Positions 15,638-23,110 of a stretch of 40,668 nt of DNA are shown in pieces. A program made the position numbers and the translations under genes. Each line of letters opens with the position of its first letter. Within the stretch, counting starts at the first letter, position 1. Source of the stretch: Euryarchaeota archaeon SM23-78 (GTDB lineage Archaea > Nanobdellota > Nanobdellia > Woesearchaeales > SM23-78); NCBI GenBank assembly GCA_001595785.1, contig LSSJ01000008.1, forward strand, positions 1 to 40,668. The letters run 5' to 3'. Under the pieces are notes generated by a model, which was not told where the DNA came from, did no database searches, and saw only the letters and a list, made by a program, of their open reading frames with translations.

Positions 15638-17053
15638 ATGAGTTCTACTAATTTAAGCAAATTTGAGGCAGCTCTTAAAAGAGCTGCTGAGAATCTAAAG
15701 CAAATAAAGAGAAACCACACTATTAAGTTGATTAGTAATCTGGATGCTGATGGTATAAGTGCTGTTAGTATCATGATTAAGACTCTTGAGAGGCTTAACT
15801 TTTCTTATTCTGTGACTATCTTGCACCAGTTAAAAGATGAGAATGCAAAGGAGCTTGCACAAGAGGATTATGATTATTATGTTTTTTGTGATCTTGGCTC
15901 TGGTCAGGTAAGAGCTCTTAACAAGCATTTTGAAAAAAAGAAAGTATTTGTATTAGACCATCATGAGGTTCAAGGAGAACCAGGAAAGAATATTATTCAT
16001 ATCAATCCTCACAGCTTTGGTTTTGACGGCTCTTCTGAGATTAGTGCTGCTGGTGTTTGTTTCTATTTTGCAAGAACTGTTAATAAGAAGAATGAGGATT
16101 TGGCTCATCTTGCAATCATTGGTGCTATTGGTGATGTGCAGGCTAAAGAAGGGTTTACTGGTTTGAATAAGAAAATCCTTGAGATTGCTGTTAAGAAAGG
16201 AAAAATAAGGGTTGAAAAAGGTCTTAGACTGTTTGGCTTGCAAACCAGAGCTTTGCATAAACTGCTTGAGTACAGCTCTGACTTATCTATTCCTGGGATT
16301 ACTGGTAATGAGTCTGGTGCTGTGCAGTTCTTGCAAAGCATTGGTATTGAACCTGTTAGTAAGGGTAAGTGGAAGACTTTTAGTGACCTTAAAGAAAATG
16401 AAAAGAAAAAACTGGTGGCTGGCATAATAATGAAAAGACAGTCTGGTGGTATTGAAAATGCTGATGATGTTTTTTCTGATGTATACATCCTTCCTAATGA
16501 GATGCCTGGTCATTTTAGAGATGCAAAGGAGTTCTCTACTCTGCTGAATTCATGCGGTAGAATGGATAATGCTTCTCTTGGCATTGGTGCTTGTCTGGGT
16601 GATGAAAAGCAAAGAGCAAAGGCTGTTAGTAGTTTGATGGATTATAAACGAGAGATTGTGACTTCTATGAACTGGTACAAAGAGCACTCTAGGAAAGAAG
16701 AGTCTGACAGGATTATTAAGGGCAGTAATTATGTTATTATTAATGCCAAGGATAAAGTGCTCTCAACCATGATAGGAACCATTGCCAGCATTATTTCCAA
16801 GAACAATGAGATGGATGATAATATATTTATTCTGAGCATGGCGCGTAACCCTGATAACACTACCAAGGTTTCTCTAAGAATCACTGGCAAACCAGAAGGT
16901 GTTGATTTGAAAGGCATTGTTTCTGAGCTTGTGCAAAGAGTTGGTGGCGAGGCAGGTGGGCATCAGCATGCAGCAGGCGCAATTATTGATACTGATAAAG
17001 AGGATAAGTTTATTGAAGAGGCTAAGGGGTTGTTTGAGAGCAAGAAGTTTTAG
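15638..17053 (+). CDS. DHH-family phosphoesterase (archaeal RecJ-like / GAN-type)
   Basis: The 471 residues carry a DHH domain with SNLDADGISA (about 30-39), VFCDLGSGQ, VLDHHEVQGE (the name-giving DHH) and AIIGAIGDVQ, and a C-terminal DHHA1 domain with RVGGEAGGHQHAAGAII. This is the layout of archaeal RecJ homologues that act as single-strand exonucleases with the replicative GINS-MCM complex. It probably shares a transcript with rps15. The 3' end faces a minus-strand gene with only 4 nt between stop codons. Confidence 0.88.
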   Translation: MSSTNLSKFEAALKRAAENLKQIKRNHTIKLISNLDADGISAVSIMIKTLERLNFSYSVTILHQLKDENAKELAQEDYDYYVFCDLGSGQVRALNKHFEKKKVFVLDHHEVQGEPGKNIIHINPHSFGFDGSSEISAAGVCFYFARTVNKKNEDLAHLAIIGAIGDVQAKEGFTGLNKKILEIAVKKGKIRVEKGLRLFGLQTRALHKLLEYSSDLSIPGITGNESGAVQFLQSIGIEPVSKGKWKTFSDLKENEKKKLVAGIIMKRQSGGIENADDVFSDVYILPNEMPGHFRDAKEFSTLLNSCGRMDNASLGIGACLGDEKQRAKAVSSLMDYKREIVTSMNWYKEHSRKEESDRIIKGSNYVIINAKDKVLSTMIGTIASIISKNNEMDDNIFILSMARNPDNTTKVSLRITGKPEGVDLKGIVSELVQRVGGEAGGHQHAAGAIIDTDKEDKFIEEAKGLFESKKF

Positions 17054-17057
17054 TTAT

Positions 17058-17420
17058 TCATTTAGTTGATAGTGAAGCTGCATATTCTTGTAACATTTTA
17101 TTATACTTCTTAACATAGGGTAAATCTATTTTTGCATTTTGCTTGGCTACAGAACGGTCAGACCATTTTTTAACAGTATTTTGGGCAATGGATTCTAGGT
17201 CTTGTTCAATTATCTGAGCGTGCTTTAAATCCCTTTCTAATAAGCCTGGAGACTTAGTGTACATTTCAGCAATAGCTTCTTTATTATTAAAGAGAAGTTT
17301 TGCCCTGTCACGAAACTGCTTTCTATACTCGAATTCGTCTTGGAGCACTCTTGGTACATGCAATATTTTTTTAGTAATGTTCCCTGACAACATTGCCCAT
17401 GCGTCATGATCTGGCATCAT
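17058..17420 (-). CDS. hypothetical protein
   Basis: This 120-residue protein is not recognised. It is highly charged and helical (EFEYRKQFRDRAKLLFNNKEAIAEMY, LKHAQIIEQDLESIAQNTVKKW), without signal peptide or membrane segment. It begins MMPDHDAWAML, so the start could be either of two ATGs. A perfect 7-bp hairpin (CTCCAAG/CTTGGAG, 17440-17459) lies 20 nt upstream and could be an operator or leader structure. Confidence 0.6.
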   Translation of the reverse strand: MMPDHDAWAMLSGNITKKILHVPRVLQDEFEYRKQFRDRAKLLFNNKEAIAEMYTKSPGLLERDLKHAQIIEQDLESIAQNTVKKWSDRSVAKQNAKIDLPYVKKYNKMLQEYAASLSTK

Positions 17421-17530
17421 ATTAATTCACTCTTATATTCTCCAAGAAAATGCTTGGAGTGGTTAATCCTCACCCCTTTTTACATAGAGAATAAAGATGG
17501 GCTTTATAAGCATTTTGCTCTCTTAATTAT

Positions 17531-17583
17531 TGTTACCATTATGTTACCATTAATAAGTAGTCAAAAATCGAAAGATTTATAAA
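17531..17583 (+). promoter_or_regulatory. tandem 11-bp operator-like repeat and TATA box
   Basis: TGTTACCATTA occurs twice head to tail (17531-17541 and 17542-17552), one helical turn apart, and TTTATAAA follows at 17576-17583. A dimeric regulator could bind here upstream of the TATA box. The promoter would start transcription near 17605, just before GGGGGAT and the ATG at 17626. Confidence 0.5.
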
Positions 17584-17625
17584 TGATGAATACCGTTCTA
17601 TTCTAATATATTGGGGGATAACAAA

Positions 17626-18018
17626 ATGGGTTTTGCATTTTGCAGGTTTCAAGAAGAAACAGGTTGCAATGAAACAGGCAGCCAGCACTACATTATTCAT
17701 CTACAAGACCAAAATGTTGTGATAAATGTACCGTCTATGTGGAAGCATTATATGACAGGCCATCTTGTCCAGCCAAGCCAAAGAGAAAGAGAAATTATAA
17801 TGGCTGCTGACCCAGAGAAAGCAACAGGCACAAAGATTCAAACTAGAGGTTTGGAAGGACCAGAACACCTCATGGTTCTATATGTTGAGAAAACAGAAAA
17901 AGGATATACACATCAGATAGGAACAAAACCAGATACTGAGTTCATAGGAAAGCTTGAAACCATTCTGAAAAAGTTTGAACCATACCAAACCAAGGGATTC
18001 AAGCCTGGCTATAGATAA
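17626..18018 (+). CDS. hypothetical protein
   Basis: This 130-residue soluble protein is not recognised. Start ATG 17626 is supported by GGGGGAT 8 nt upstream; the TTG at 17611 overlaps that site and is rejected. The N terminus, MGFAFCRFQEETGCNETGSQHY, has two Cys and a His; a beta-rich segment (YIIHLQDQNVVINVPSMWKHYM) and LEGPEHLMVLYVEKTEKGYTHQIG follow. Upstream lie a TATA box and a doubled 11-bp repeat, so it may be individually regulated. It is followed 44 nt later by the signal-peptidase-like gene. Confidence 0.6.
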   Translation: MGFAFCRFQEETGCNETGSQHYIIHLQDQNVVINVPSMWKHYMTGHLVQPSQREREIIMAADPEKATGTKIQTRGLEGPEHLMVLYVEKTEKGYTHQIGTKPDTEFIGKLETILKKFEPYQTKGFKPGYR

Positions 18019-18062
18019 GTATGATTAAAAGATAATTGATAATCAAAACCAAGGAGGATAAA

Positions 18063-18617
18063 ATGTTAAAAAAAATATTACTTTTAATCTGCGTATTCTT
18101 CTTAGGAGTAATAGCTACAAATATCTATTCTTATTATGCATCTGCACAGAACAATCTACAACTACCAGAGAACAATAATGGAGGCTATGAATATCAGGAA
18201 GAAAGTGCTTTTGACAGAGCCCTGGCAATGCTGCACACCAGAAGTAATGAGATAGCCTCACCCCAAGATAGAGTAAGAGAAGACCAAATCATAGTGACAG
18301 ATGAAGGAATTCTTATAGATATTAAAGGAGCAGAATGGGCTAGATTCACAGACACCAACTCAATGGATCCAATCTTTGATGAAGGAGCCAATGCAATAGA
18401 ACTAATCCCAAAATCAGAAGAAGAAATCCAAATCGGAGATATAGTTGCTTATGACTCAGAATATGCACAAGGAATCATAGTCCACAGGGTTGTATACAAA
18501 GGACAAGATGAAAAAGGCACCTATTTTGTAATGAAAGGAGATAATAATCCTACCAGTGACCCTGGTAAGATAAGGTTTGAGCAGATAAAAAGAGTAGTTG
18601 TGGCAATAATTTATTAA
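18063..18617 (+). CDS. membrane-anchored signal peptidase I-like serine protease (archaeal/ER type)
   Basis: The 184 residues start with one membrane segment (about 4-20, KILLLICVFFLGVIA), then a linker and a S26-type catalytic domain: Ser100 in NSMDP, His141 in VHRVV in place of the bacterial Lys, and Asp160 in KGDNNPTSDPG. Ser-His is the archaeal/ER arrangement. It would cleave signal peptides or other exported proteins at the outer face of the membrane. It is small compared with typical archaeal signal peptidases, and no C-terminal membrane helix is seen. ATG 18063 follows AAGGAGGAT, a near-perfect ribosome binding site; the upstream in-frame ATG at 18036 is rejected. Confidence 0.75.
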   Translation: MLKKILLLICVFFLGVIATNIYSYYASAQNNLQLPENNNGGYEYQEESAFDRALAMLHTRSNEIASPQDRVREDQIIVTDEGILIDIKGAEWARFTDTNSMDPIFDEGANAIELIPKSEEEIQIGDIVAYDSEYAQGIIVHRVVYKGQDEKGTYFVMKGDNNPTSDPGKIRFEQIKRVVVAIIY

Positions 18618-18631
18618 TAAAGAGCATAAAA

Positions 18632-19033
18632 ATGACTGAAAAAATATGGAAAATATTAATGGTTGATGATGAACCATCTGCACTTAAAGATCCAAAAATC
18701 CTTCTAGAGAACATTATAAGAGCATCTGGACGTAATAATTTTCATATTGACACTGCAGAAAGCGGGGATATAGCTCTTAAGAAAATAAATGAAAAGAATG
18801 GTTATGATTTAATAATAACTGATTATAAAATGCCTGTAGATGGGGTTTGTCTGTATAAAAATTTAAATCCAGAGCAGCAAAAGAAAGTGGTTTTCTGTAC
18901 TGGAAAAACAGGTGAAGTAAGAGAAAGACTTGACTTAGAACTAAAAGAAACTGATTTTAAAACTCCTGAAATAATCCACAGAGTAGATATACTTTTCAAA
19001 TACGATGAAATTGTTCAAAATTATTTAAGTTAA
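18632..19033 (+). CDS. stand-alone response-regulator receiver domain protein
   Basis: The 133-residue product is a single receiver domain: acidic pair Asp12-Asp13 (KILMVDDEP), likely phospho-acceptor Asp64 (LIITDYKMPVDG), Thr90 (VVFCTGKTG) and Lys123 (ILFKYDE). There is no output domain. Single receiver proteins relay phosphate to or from histidine kinases; none is encoded in this window, so the partner is unknown. It begins 14 nt after the signal-peptidase-like gene and probably shares its transcript. Confidence 0.75.
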   Translation: MTEKIWKILMVDDEPSALKDPKILLENIIRASGRNNFHIDTAESGDIALKKINEKNGYDLIITDYKMPVDGVCLYKNLNPEQQKKVVFCTGKTGEVRERLDLELKETDFKTPEIIHRVDILFKYDEIVQNYLS

Positions 19034-19079
19034 TTAGTTATAGAAAAAATTTATTAAAAAAATACAAAAAGATGAGTAT

Positions 19080-19613
19080 ATGAACAATCAAAACCAAATC
19101 CAACCAGGATTAGAAGAAAAAATAAACTGTGCCTTAAAGATAATTTATCACCTTTTCCCAAAAAAGAAAGAAGGGACGGACAAGCCATATGAATTAAAAA
19201 AAGAAACAAGAGGGAGTTCTGACCTAGCAAACTTTAACTTTATAAGGTTGGGGTATGATAAATCAGGTTTTGAAAAACCTCTAGAAATTAAGGATTTTAG
19301 TGAGGCATTGATAGGATATTATCAATTGGTTACAGGAGAAAATCCTAAAATAATAACAGAGATAGTAGATAAAAATAGAGTGCGTATAATAGCGCCCGTA
19401 GAAAACATACTAATGCCCGGGAAAAAAACAGAAATAATAAGAGAAAGAGTATTTGGTCAAAACAGAGTAAGAATAGAAATACCTAAGGAAAACACCAGAA
19501 TAATCGGATATTTAGATACAGATAATCAATACATGTATTTTGCTTATAAAATGACTGATACTGAAGCTCAAAAAATGATTGATGCATATACTAATCATTT
19601 AATGAATGAGTGA
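19080..19613 (+). CDS. hypothetical protein
   Basis: I do not recognise this 177-residue soluble protein. It contains a Lys-rich start (HLFPKKKEGTDKPYELKKETRG) and two similar-looking segments, NRVRIIAPVENILMPGKKTEIIRE and NRVRIEIPKENTRIIGYLDTDNQ, hinting at an internal beta repeat. It lacks Cys except one near the N terminus, and lacks a signal peptide. Spacing of 46 nt after the receiver gene permits co-transcription. The ribosome binding site is weak. Confidence 0.55.
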   Translation: MNNQNQIQPGLEEKINCALKIIYHLFPKKKEGTDKPYELKKETRGSSDLANFNFIRLGYDKSGFEKPLEIKDFSEALIGYYQLVTGENPKIITEIVDKNRVRIIAPVENILMPGKKTEIIRERVFGQNRVRIEIPKENTRIIGYLDTDNQYMYFAYKMTDTEAQKMIDAYTNHLMNE

Positions 19614-19668
19614 ATTATTTCTTCTTATTTAGATTAATTTTTTATACTACCTTTATTCTCTTCTTCCT

Positions 19669-20568
19669 ATGGACAAGGAAATCTTTGATTCATATATAAA
19701 GGCTGGTAAAATAGCTGCTCAAGCATTGGAGCATGGTAAGAATCTCATTAAGATAGGCGCCAGCTTGCTAAAAGTCACAGAAGCTGTTGAAAAAAAGATT
19801 ATTGAGCTTGGCGGAGACTTTGCTTTTCCTCCTCAGATTAGTCTTAATGATATTGCTGCTCATTACTGTGCAGGACCTGATGATAAAACAGTGTTCAAAG
19901 AAGGAGATGTTGTCAAGCTTGATGTTGGTGTGCATATTAATGGCTTTGTAGGTGACACTGCTGTTACTGTTGTGCTTAGCAAGGATGAAAAACTTAAACT
20001 TCTAGAGGAAGCCAGCAGAGCAGCTCTTAACTCTGCTCTTAAAATAATTAAGCCAGGAGTTACTCTTAGTGAAATCGGAAGAGCAATACATGCAGAAATC
20101 ACTAAAAGAGGTTTTTCTCCTATTAGAAACCTGTCAGGCCATGGCTTAGACCAGTTTGTTATTCATGACAAGCCTAGTGTTCCTAACTTTGACACTGGCA
20201 GTGAGGAAGAACTAGTAAAAGACCAGGTGATTGCTATTGAGCCTTTTGCAAGCACAGGAGCAGGGATTATTTATGAGAGCAGCAATCCAACTATTTTTTC
20301 AATAAAAGGTAAGAAGCCTGTTAGAAGCCCTATGACCAGGGATGTGCTTAAGGATTTAGAGCAGTACAATGAATTGCCTTTTGCTCTTAGATGGATTGTT
20401 AAGAAGCATGGAGAAGGAAAAACCCGCTTTGCTCTGCGAGAATTAAAAAACATTGACATATTAAAAGAGTATCCTCCTCTGCCAGACAAGGCTCATGGCC
20501 TTGTGAGCCAGGCAGAGCACACAGTTATTGTTAGGGATAAGCCTGTGATTACCACGCTACAGAAGTAA
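19669..20568 (+). CDS. map: methionine aminopeptidase, type II
   Basis: The 299-residue protein removes the initiator methionine from nascent proteins. The pita-bread metal site is visible: KLDVGVHINGFVGDTAVTV (two Asp ligands), NLSGHGLDQFVIHD (His), AIEPFAS (Glu), and QAEHTVIV (Glu). An insertion of about 60 residues between the last two Glu motifs (LPFALRWIVKKHGEGKTRFALREL) marks it as type II, as in archaea and eukaryotes. The length is normal. AAHYCAGPDD contains the substrate-binding His. Confidence 0.95.
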   Translation: MDKEIFDSYIKAGKIAAQALEHGKNLIKIGASLLKVTEAVEKKIIELGGDFAFPPQISLNDIAAHYCAGPDDKTVFKEGDVVKLDVGVHINGFVGDTAVTVVLSKDEKLKLLEEASRAALNSALKIIKPGVTLSEIGRAIHAEITKRGFSPIRNLSGHGLDQFVIHDKPSVPNFDTGSEEELVKDQVIAIEPFASTGAGIIYESSNPTIFSIKGKKPVRSPMTRDVLKDLEQYNELPFALRWIVKKHGEGKTRFALRELKNIDILKEYPPLPDKAHGLVSQAEHTVIVRDKPVITTLQK

Positions 20569-20586
20569 AAATTTATAAAGGAAAAC

Positions 20587-22305
20587 ATGTTCTCTTCTGC
20601 CGATATGGGATTTCAGGGTGGTGGTAAATCCAGAGGACTGGAGCAATTATTACAACACACAGACCTAGGCTATAGCGTTCCTGAATATGACCAAATTGAT
20701 GTTTCTTATTATGATGCTGTGGAAAAACAAGAACAAATGGCTCTCATGGCTTCTTTTCTTAGTGCATCAAAAAAACCTGACAAAAGAGTTATGCCCTATG
20801 TTGCTTCAAAGCTGCCAACAGTTATAGAGGAAAGGGTGAGTGAACTAGCAAATAAATATAAGGGAAAAAATGTTATTGTAAGATCTGATTCTTTTAGAGA
20901 GGATGGAAAGCACTCATTTGCAGGCATATACAAGTCTGTTGAAGTTGAAAGAGCTTCAAAGAAAAAACTCATAGATGCTGTTACACAAGTGTATGCATCT
21001 CTTTATTCTGACAAAGCCAAGAGATACAGGCAAGAGCATAACATACCTGATGATAAGATGGGTATTATTATTCAAAAATTCATTGAACCTAACTGGGCAG
21101 GAGTTATGTATACTTCTAATCCTAGTTTTCCTTCTGATTTAAGTGTAGAGTTCTGTCCTGGCCGCAACACAGTTGTTAAGGGAGAAGGCCCAACATGGAT
21201 TAAGGAGTTTGAAAAAAGAACAAAAGACAGTGTGTTTGAAAGTGAGAATTTTCGTTATGTGGAAGAAGAACAAGAAAAAATCGTTGATAAACTAGCTGAA
21301 ATTGGTATAAACCTAGAAAAATTAATTGGTCCTTCTTATATTGAGTTCCTAGTTAAGGATAAAAAAATATTTTTGGTGCAGAGAAGAGAGGTAACTGACT
21401 TGGAAGAGCCAGTTGATGTTGAGATCCCTAAATATGATAAAGAACAATACATAGGGTTTACCAATGTTATGAGAGGAAAAGGTAAATTTACTTTGCCTGT
21501 TGTTTGTATAACTGATACAAGTGCTCTTGGTCAGATGGTTTCAATATTAAGCCTTGCAGACCCAAGAAAAGCAGAAGAAGAAATAAGAAAGTATTTTGAT
21601 AAAATTATGCAATTAGACGAAAAATATAAGGACGGATATGTTCTTTTAACCCCTCATTTTGATGCTACTGTCATAAAAGAATGGGGTGTTTTTGCTTCAT
21701 CTAAAGTACCTCATAAGCCTACCATGGATATTCTTACTCCTCATAAAAAAGCAGTGATTACCACTACCCATGGATTAGTTAGTTCTCATATTATGACTGT
21801 TGCAAGAGAAAGAGGCATAGCCTATGCTGGATTTGAAAGAGGAGAAGAGGTATTTAAGGATGTTTTTACTGGAGATGTATTGTCAGTTTATTTCAAGAAA
21901 AGAAAAGCTTTTGTTTATAAGGAAAAAACACCTCTGAAAAGTATGAAAGAAACACATCCAAAGGCATCAATTAAAATTAAGAAAAGAAAAAAAGGCTATG
22001 TAAGCTTTGAGACACCTAATTACGACTACCTAGGCTCTCATAAGTCTATAGTGAATGATTTTGAATATTTTCTTAACCATAATACTAATTATGAATGGAA
22101 GCGTATAACAATTGCACATGATATGGGTGCTGTATTTACAAACTCAAAAGAAAAGAGCATATATTTAAGCATTGCTGCTCAACATGGCTCTTATTATGAT
22201 TGGTCATTACTTCATGATTCGTGTATAATTGGTTTTAAAAAACCATTGCCTAAGCAAGAATTTGATGATATTCTGAAAAGATATGTTAAGTATGTGAAAA
22301 AATAA
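20587..22305 (+). CDS. PEP synthase/PPDK-like phosphotransferase: ATP-grasp plus phospho-His domain, no PEP barrel
   Basis: The 572 residues carry a PPDK_N-type ATP-grasp domain (about 10-270) with VIVRSDSFREDGKHSFAG (97-113), FIEPNWAGVMYTSNP and the closing FLVQRREVTDL, then a PEP-utiliser mobile domain with the phosphorylatable His401 in THGLVSSHIMTVARERGI. The C-terminal 130 residues (from about 440) are not the PEP/pyruvate TIM barrel and I do not recognise them. The layout recalls enzymes that hydrolyse ATP to phosphorylate a different acceptor, such as rifampin phosphotransferase, but the acceptor here cannot be named. A TATA-like TTTATAAA (20572-20579) could instead favour the in-frame ATG at 20605; AAGGA before 20587 supports the longer form. 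Confidence 0.75.
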   Translation: MFSSADMGFQGGGKSRGLEQLLQHTDLGYSVPEYDQIDVSYYDAVEKQEQMALMASFLSASKKPDKRVMPYVASKLPTVIEERVSELANKYKGKNVIVRSDSFREDGKHSFAGIYKSVEVERASKKKLIDAVTQVYASLYSDKAKRYRQEHNIPDDKMGIIIQKFIEPNWAGVMYTSNPSFPSDLSVEFCPGRNTVVKGEGPTWIKEFEKRTKDSVFESENFRYVEEEQEKIVDKLAEIGINLEKLIGPSYIEFLVKDKKIFLVQRREVTDLEEPVDVEIPKYDKEQYIGFTNVMRGKGKFTLPVVCITDTSALGQMVSILSLADPRKAEEEIRKYFDKIMQLDEKYKDGYVLLTPHFDATVIKEWGVFASSKVPHKPTMDILTPHKKAVITTTHGLVSSHIMTVARERGIAYAGFERGEEVFKDVFTGDVLSVYFKKRKAFVYKEKTPLKSMKETHPKASIKIKKRKKGYVSFETPNYDYLGSHKSIVNDFEYFLNHNTNYEWKRITIAHDMGAVFTNSKEKSIYLSIAAQHGSYYDWSLLHDSCIIGFKKPLPKQEFDDILKRYVKYVKK

Positions 22306-22347
22306 TTCTCCAGTTACTTATAATATTGTTCTTATAAACTACTTTTC

Positions 22348-22842
22348 TCAACCCACTACTTGCGGCATTACCTCTGGTCTTGCTAAAAAGTTTTCTCTTT
22401 TTATATCTTCTATTACATAGAACACTTTCTTGTCTTTTAATTTGAATTTGTCTTCTAGCATTTCTAGGAAGTCTTCTAGTTCTTTGACATTCTCAAACAC
22501 TCCTTCTGCTAAGAAGTCATAGCCATTGTTGATTTTGAACAAGCTGTTTATGCTTTGGTGCTCTTTTAAGTAACTTTTTAGTTTGTCTCTGTCTTCCTTT
22601 GCTGTTGAGAGCATTATCTTTGCTCTTGAGTTGTAGCCTAGCTTGTTAAAGTCTATCAGTGTGGTGTGTTTTAAGATTAGGTTTTGTTCGTGTTGTCTTA
22701 GCTTGTCGTACAAGGTGCTTATGGGTATCTTGGTTTTTCTGCTTATCTTGGTCAGGGTTTGCCTTGAGTCTTGTCTTAGATGGGTTAAGAACAACAGGTC
22801 TGATCTTTTTATCACGTATTCACCCCTGATTGTTTTTTTCAT
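22348..22842 (-). CDS. Lrp/AsnC-type transcriptional regulator
   Basis: The 164-residue product has an N-terminal winged helix (about 14-60): LLFLTHLRQDSRQTLTKISRKTKIPISTLYDKLRQHEQNLI, with recognition helix near PISTLYDKLRQ, and a C-terminal alpha/beta domain (FNKLGYNSRAKIMLS...NNGYDFLAEGVFENVKELEDFLEMLE) like an Lrp/AsnC effector/oligomer domain. It would bind DNA as a dimer or higher oligomer. A minus-strand TATA box (22868-22862) lies 26 nt before the ATG. It is divergent from the gene at 23111, and the shared intergenic region holds four CTGAAACAA boxes, so autoregulation and control of that gene are plausible. Confidence 0.75.
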   Translation of the reverse strand: MKKTIRGEYVIKRSDLLFLTHLRQDSRQTLTKISRKTKIPISTLYDKLRQHEQNLILKHTTLIDFNKLGYNSRAKIMLSTAKEDRDKLKSYLKEHQSINSLFKINNGYDFLAEGVFENVKELEDFLEMLEDKFKLKDKKVFYVIEDIKRENFLARPEVMPQVVG

Positions 22843-22892
22843 CTAGGTAATCTTGGTTTTGATATAAACCTTTTTTAAGAATAAAAATTGTT

Positions 22893-23043
22893 TGTTTCAA
22901 AAATTTCCTGAAACAAAGCATGATTTTTTCTATTAATATGAACAAAACAACCTATTAATCAAAAGAAAAAACATGTTTTCCTGAAACAAATCAAGAATAA
23001 ATCAAAAGAACCTAATGAATTTGCTGAAACAACCCTGAAACAA
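22893..23043. promoter_or_regulatory. operator cluster: four CTGAAACAA boxes, one inverted repeat
   Basis: CTGAAACAA occurs at 22908, 22981, 23024 and 23035; the last two are 11 bp apart, i.e. one helical turn. At 22893-22915, TGTTTCA and TGAAACA form an inverted repeat with a 9-nt centre. AAAACATGTTTT (22968-22979) is a separate palindrome. All lie in the 268-bp region between the Lrp-type regulator gene and the divergent 532-aa gene, so they are the obvious candidate sites for that regulator. Confidence 0.65.
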
Positions 23044-23077
23044 CAAACTTTATATATTTAGCCATGTTCCCACTCGT

Positions 23078-23085
23078 CTATAAAA
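23078..23085 (+). promoter_or_regulatory. TATA-like box for the 532-aa gene
   Basis: CTATAAAA lies 26-33 nt before ATG 23111, like other promoters here. A second candidate, TTTATATA at 23049-23056, lies right next to the operator boxes and would give a leader of about 35 nt. Confidence 0.45.
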
Positions 23086-23110
23086 CAAGCTTGAGCAGGG
23101 TTTGGGGAAA

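Noticed and set aside
22893-23043. CRISPR array from repeated CTGAAACAA units
   Set aside because: Units are only 9 nt, spaced 73, 43 and 11 nt apart, without regular spacers or cas genes; an operator cluster is a better explanation.
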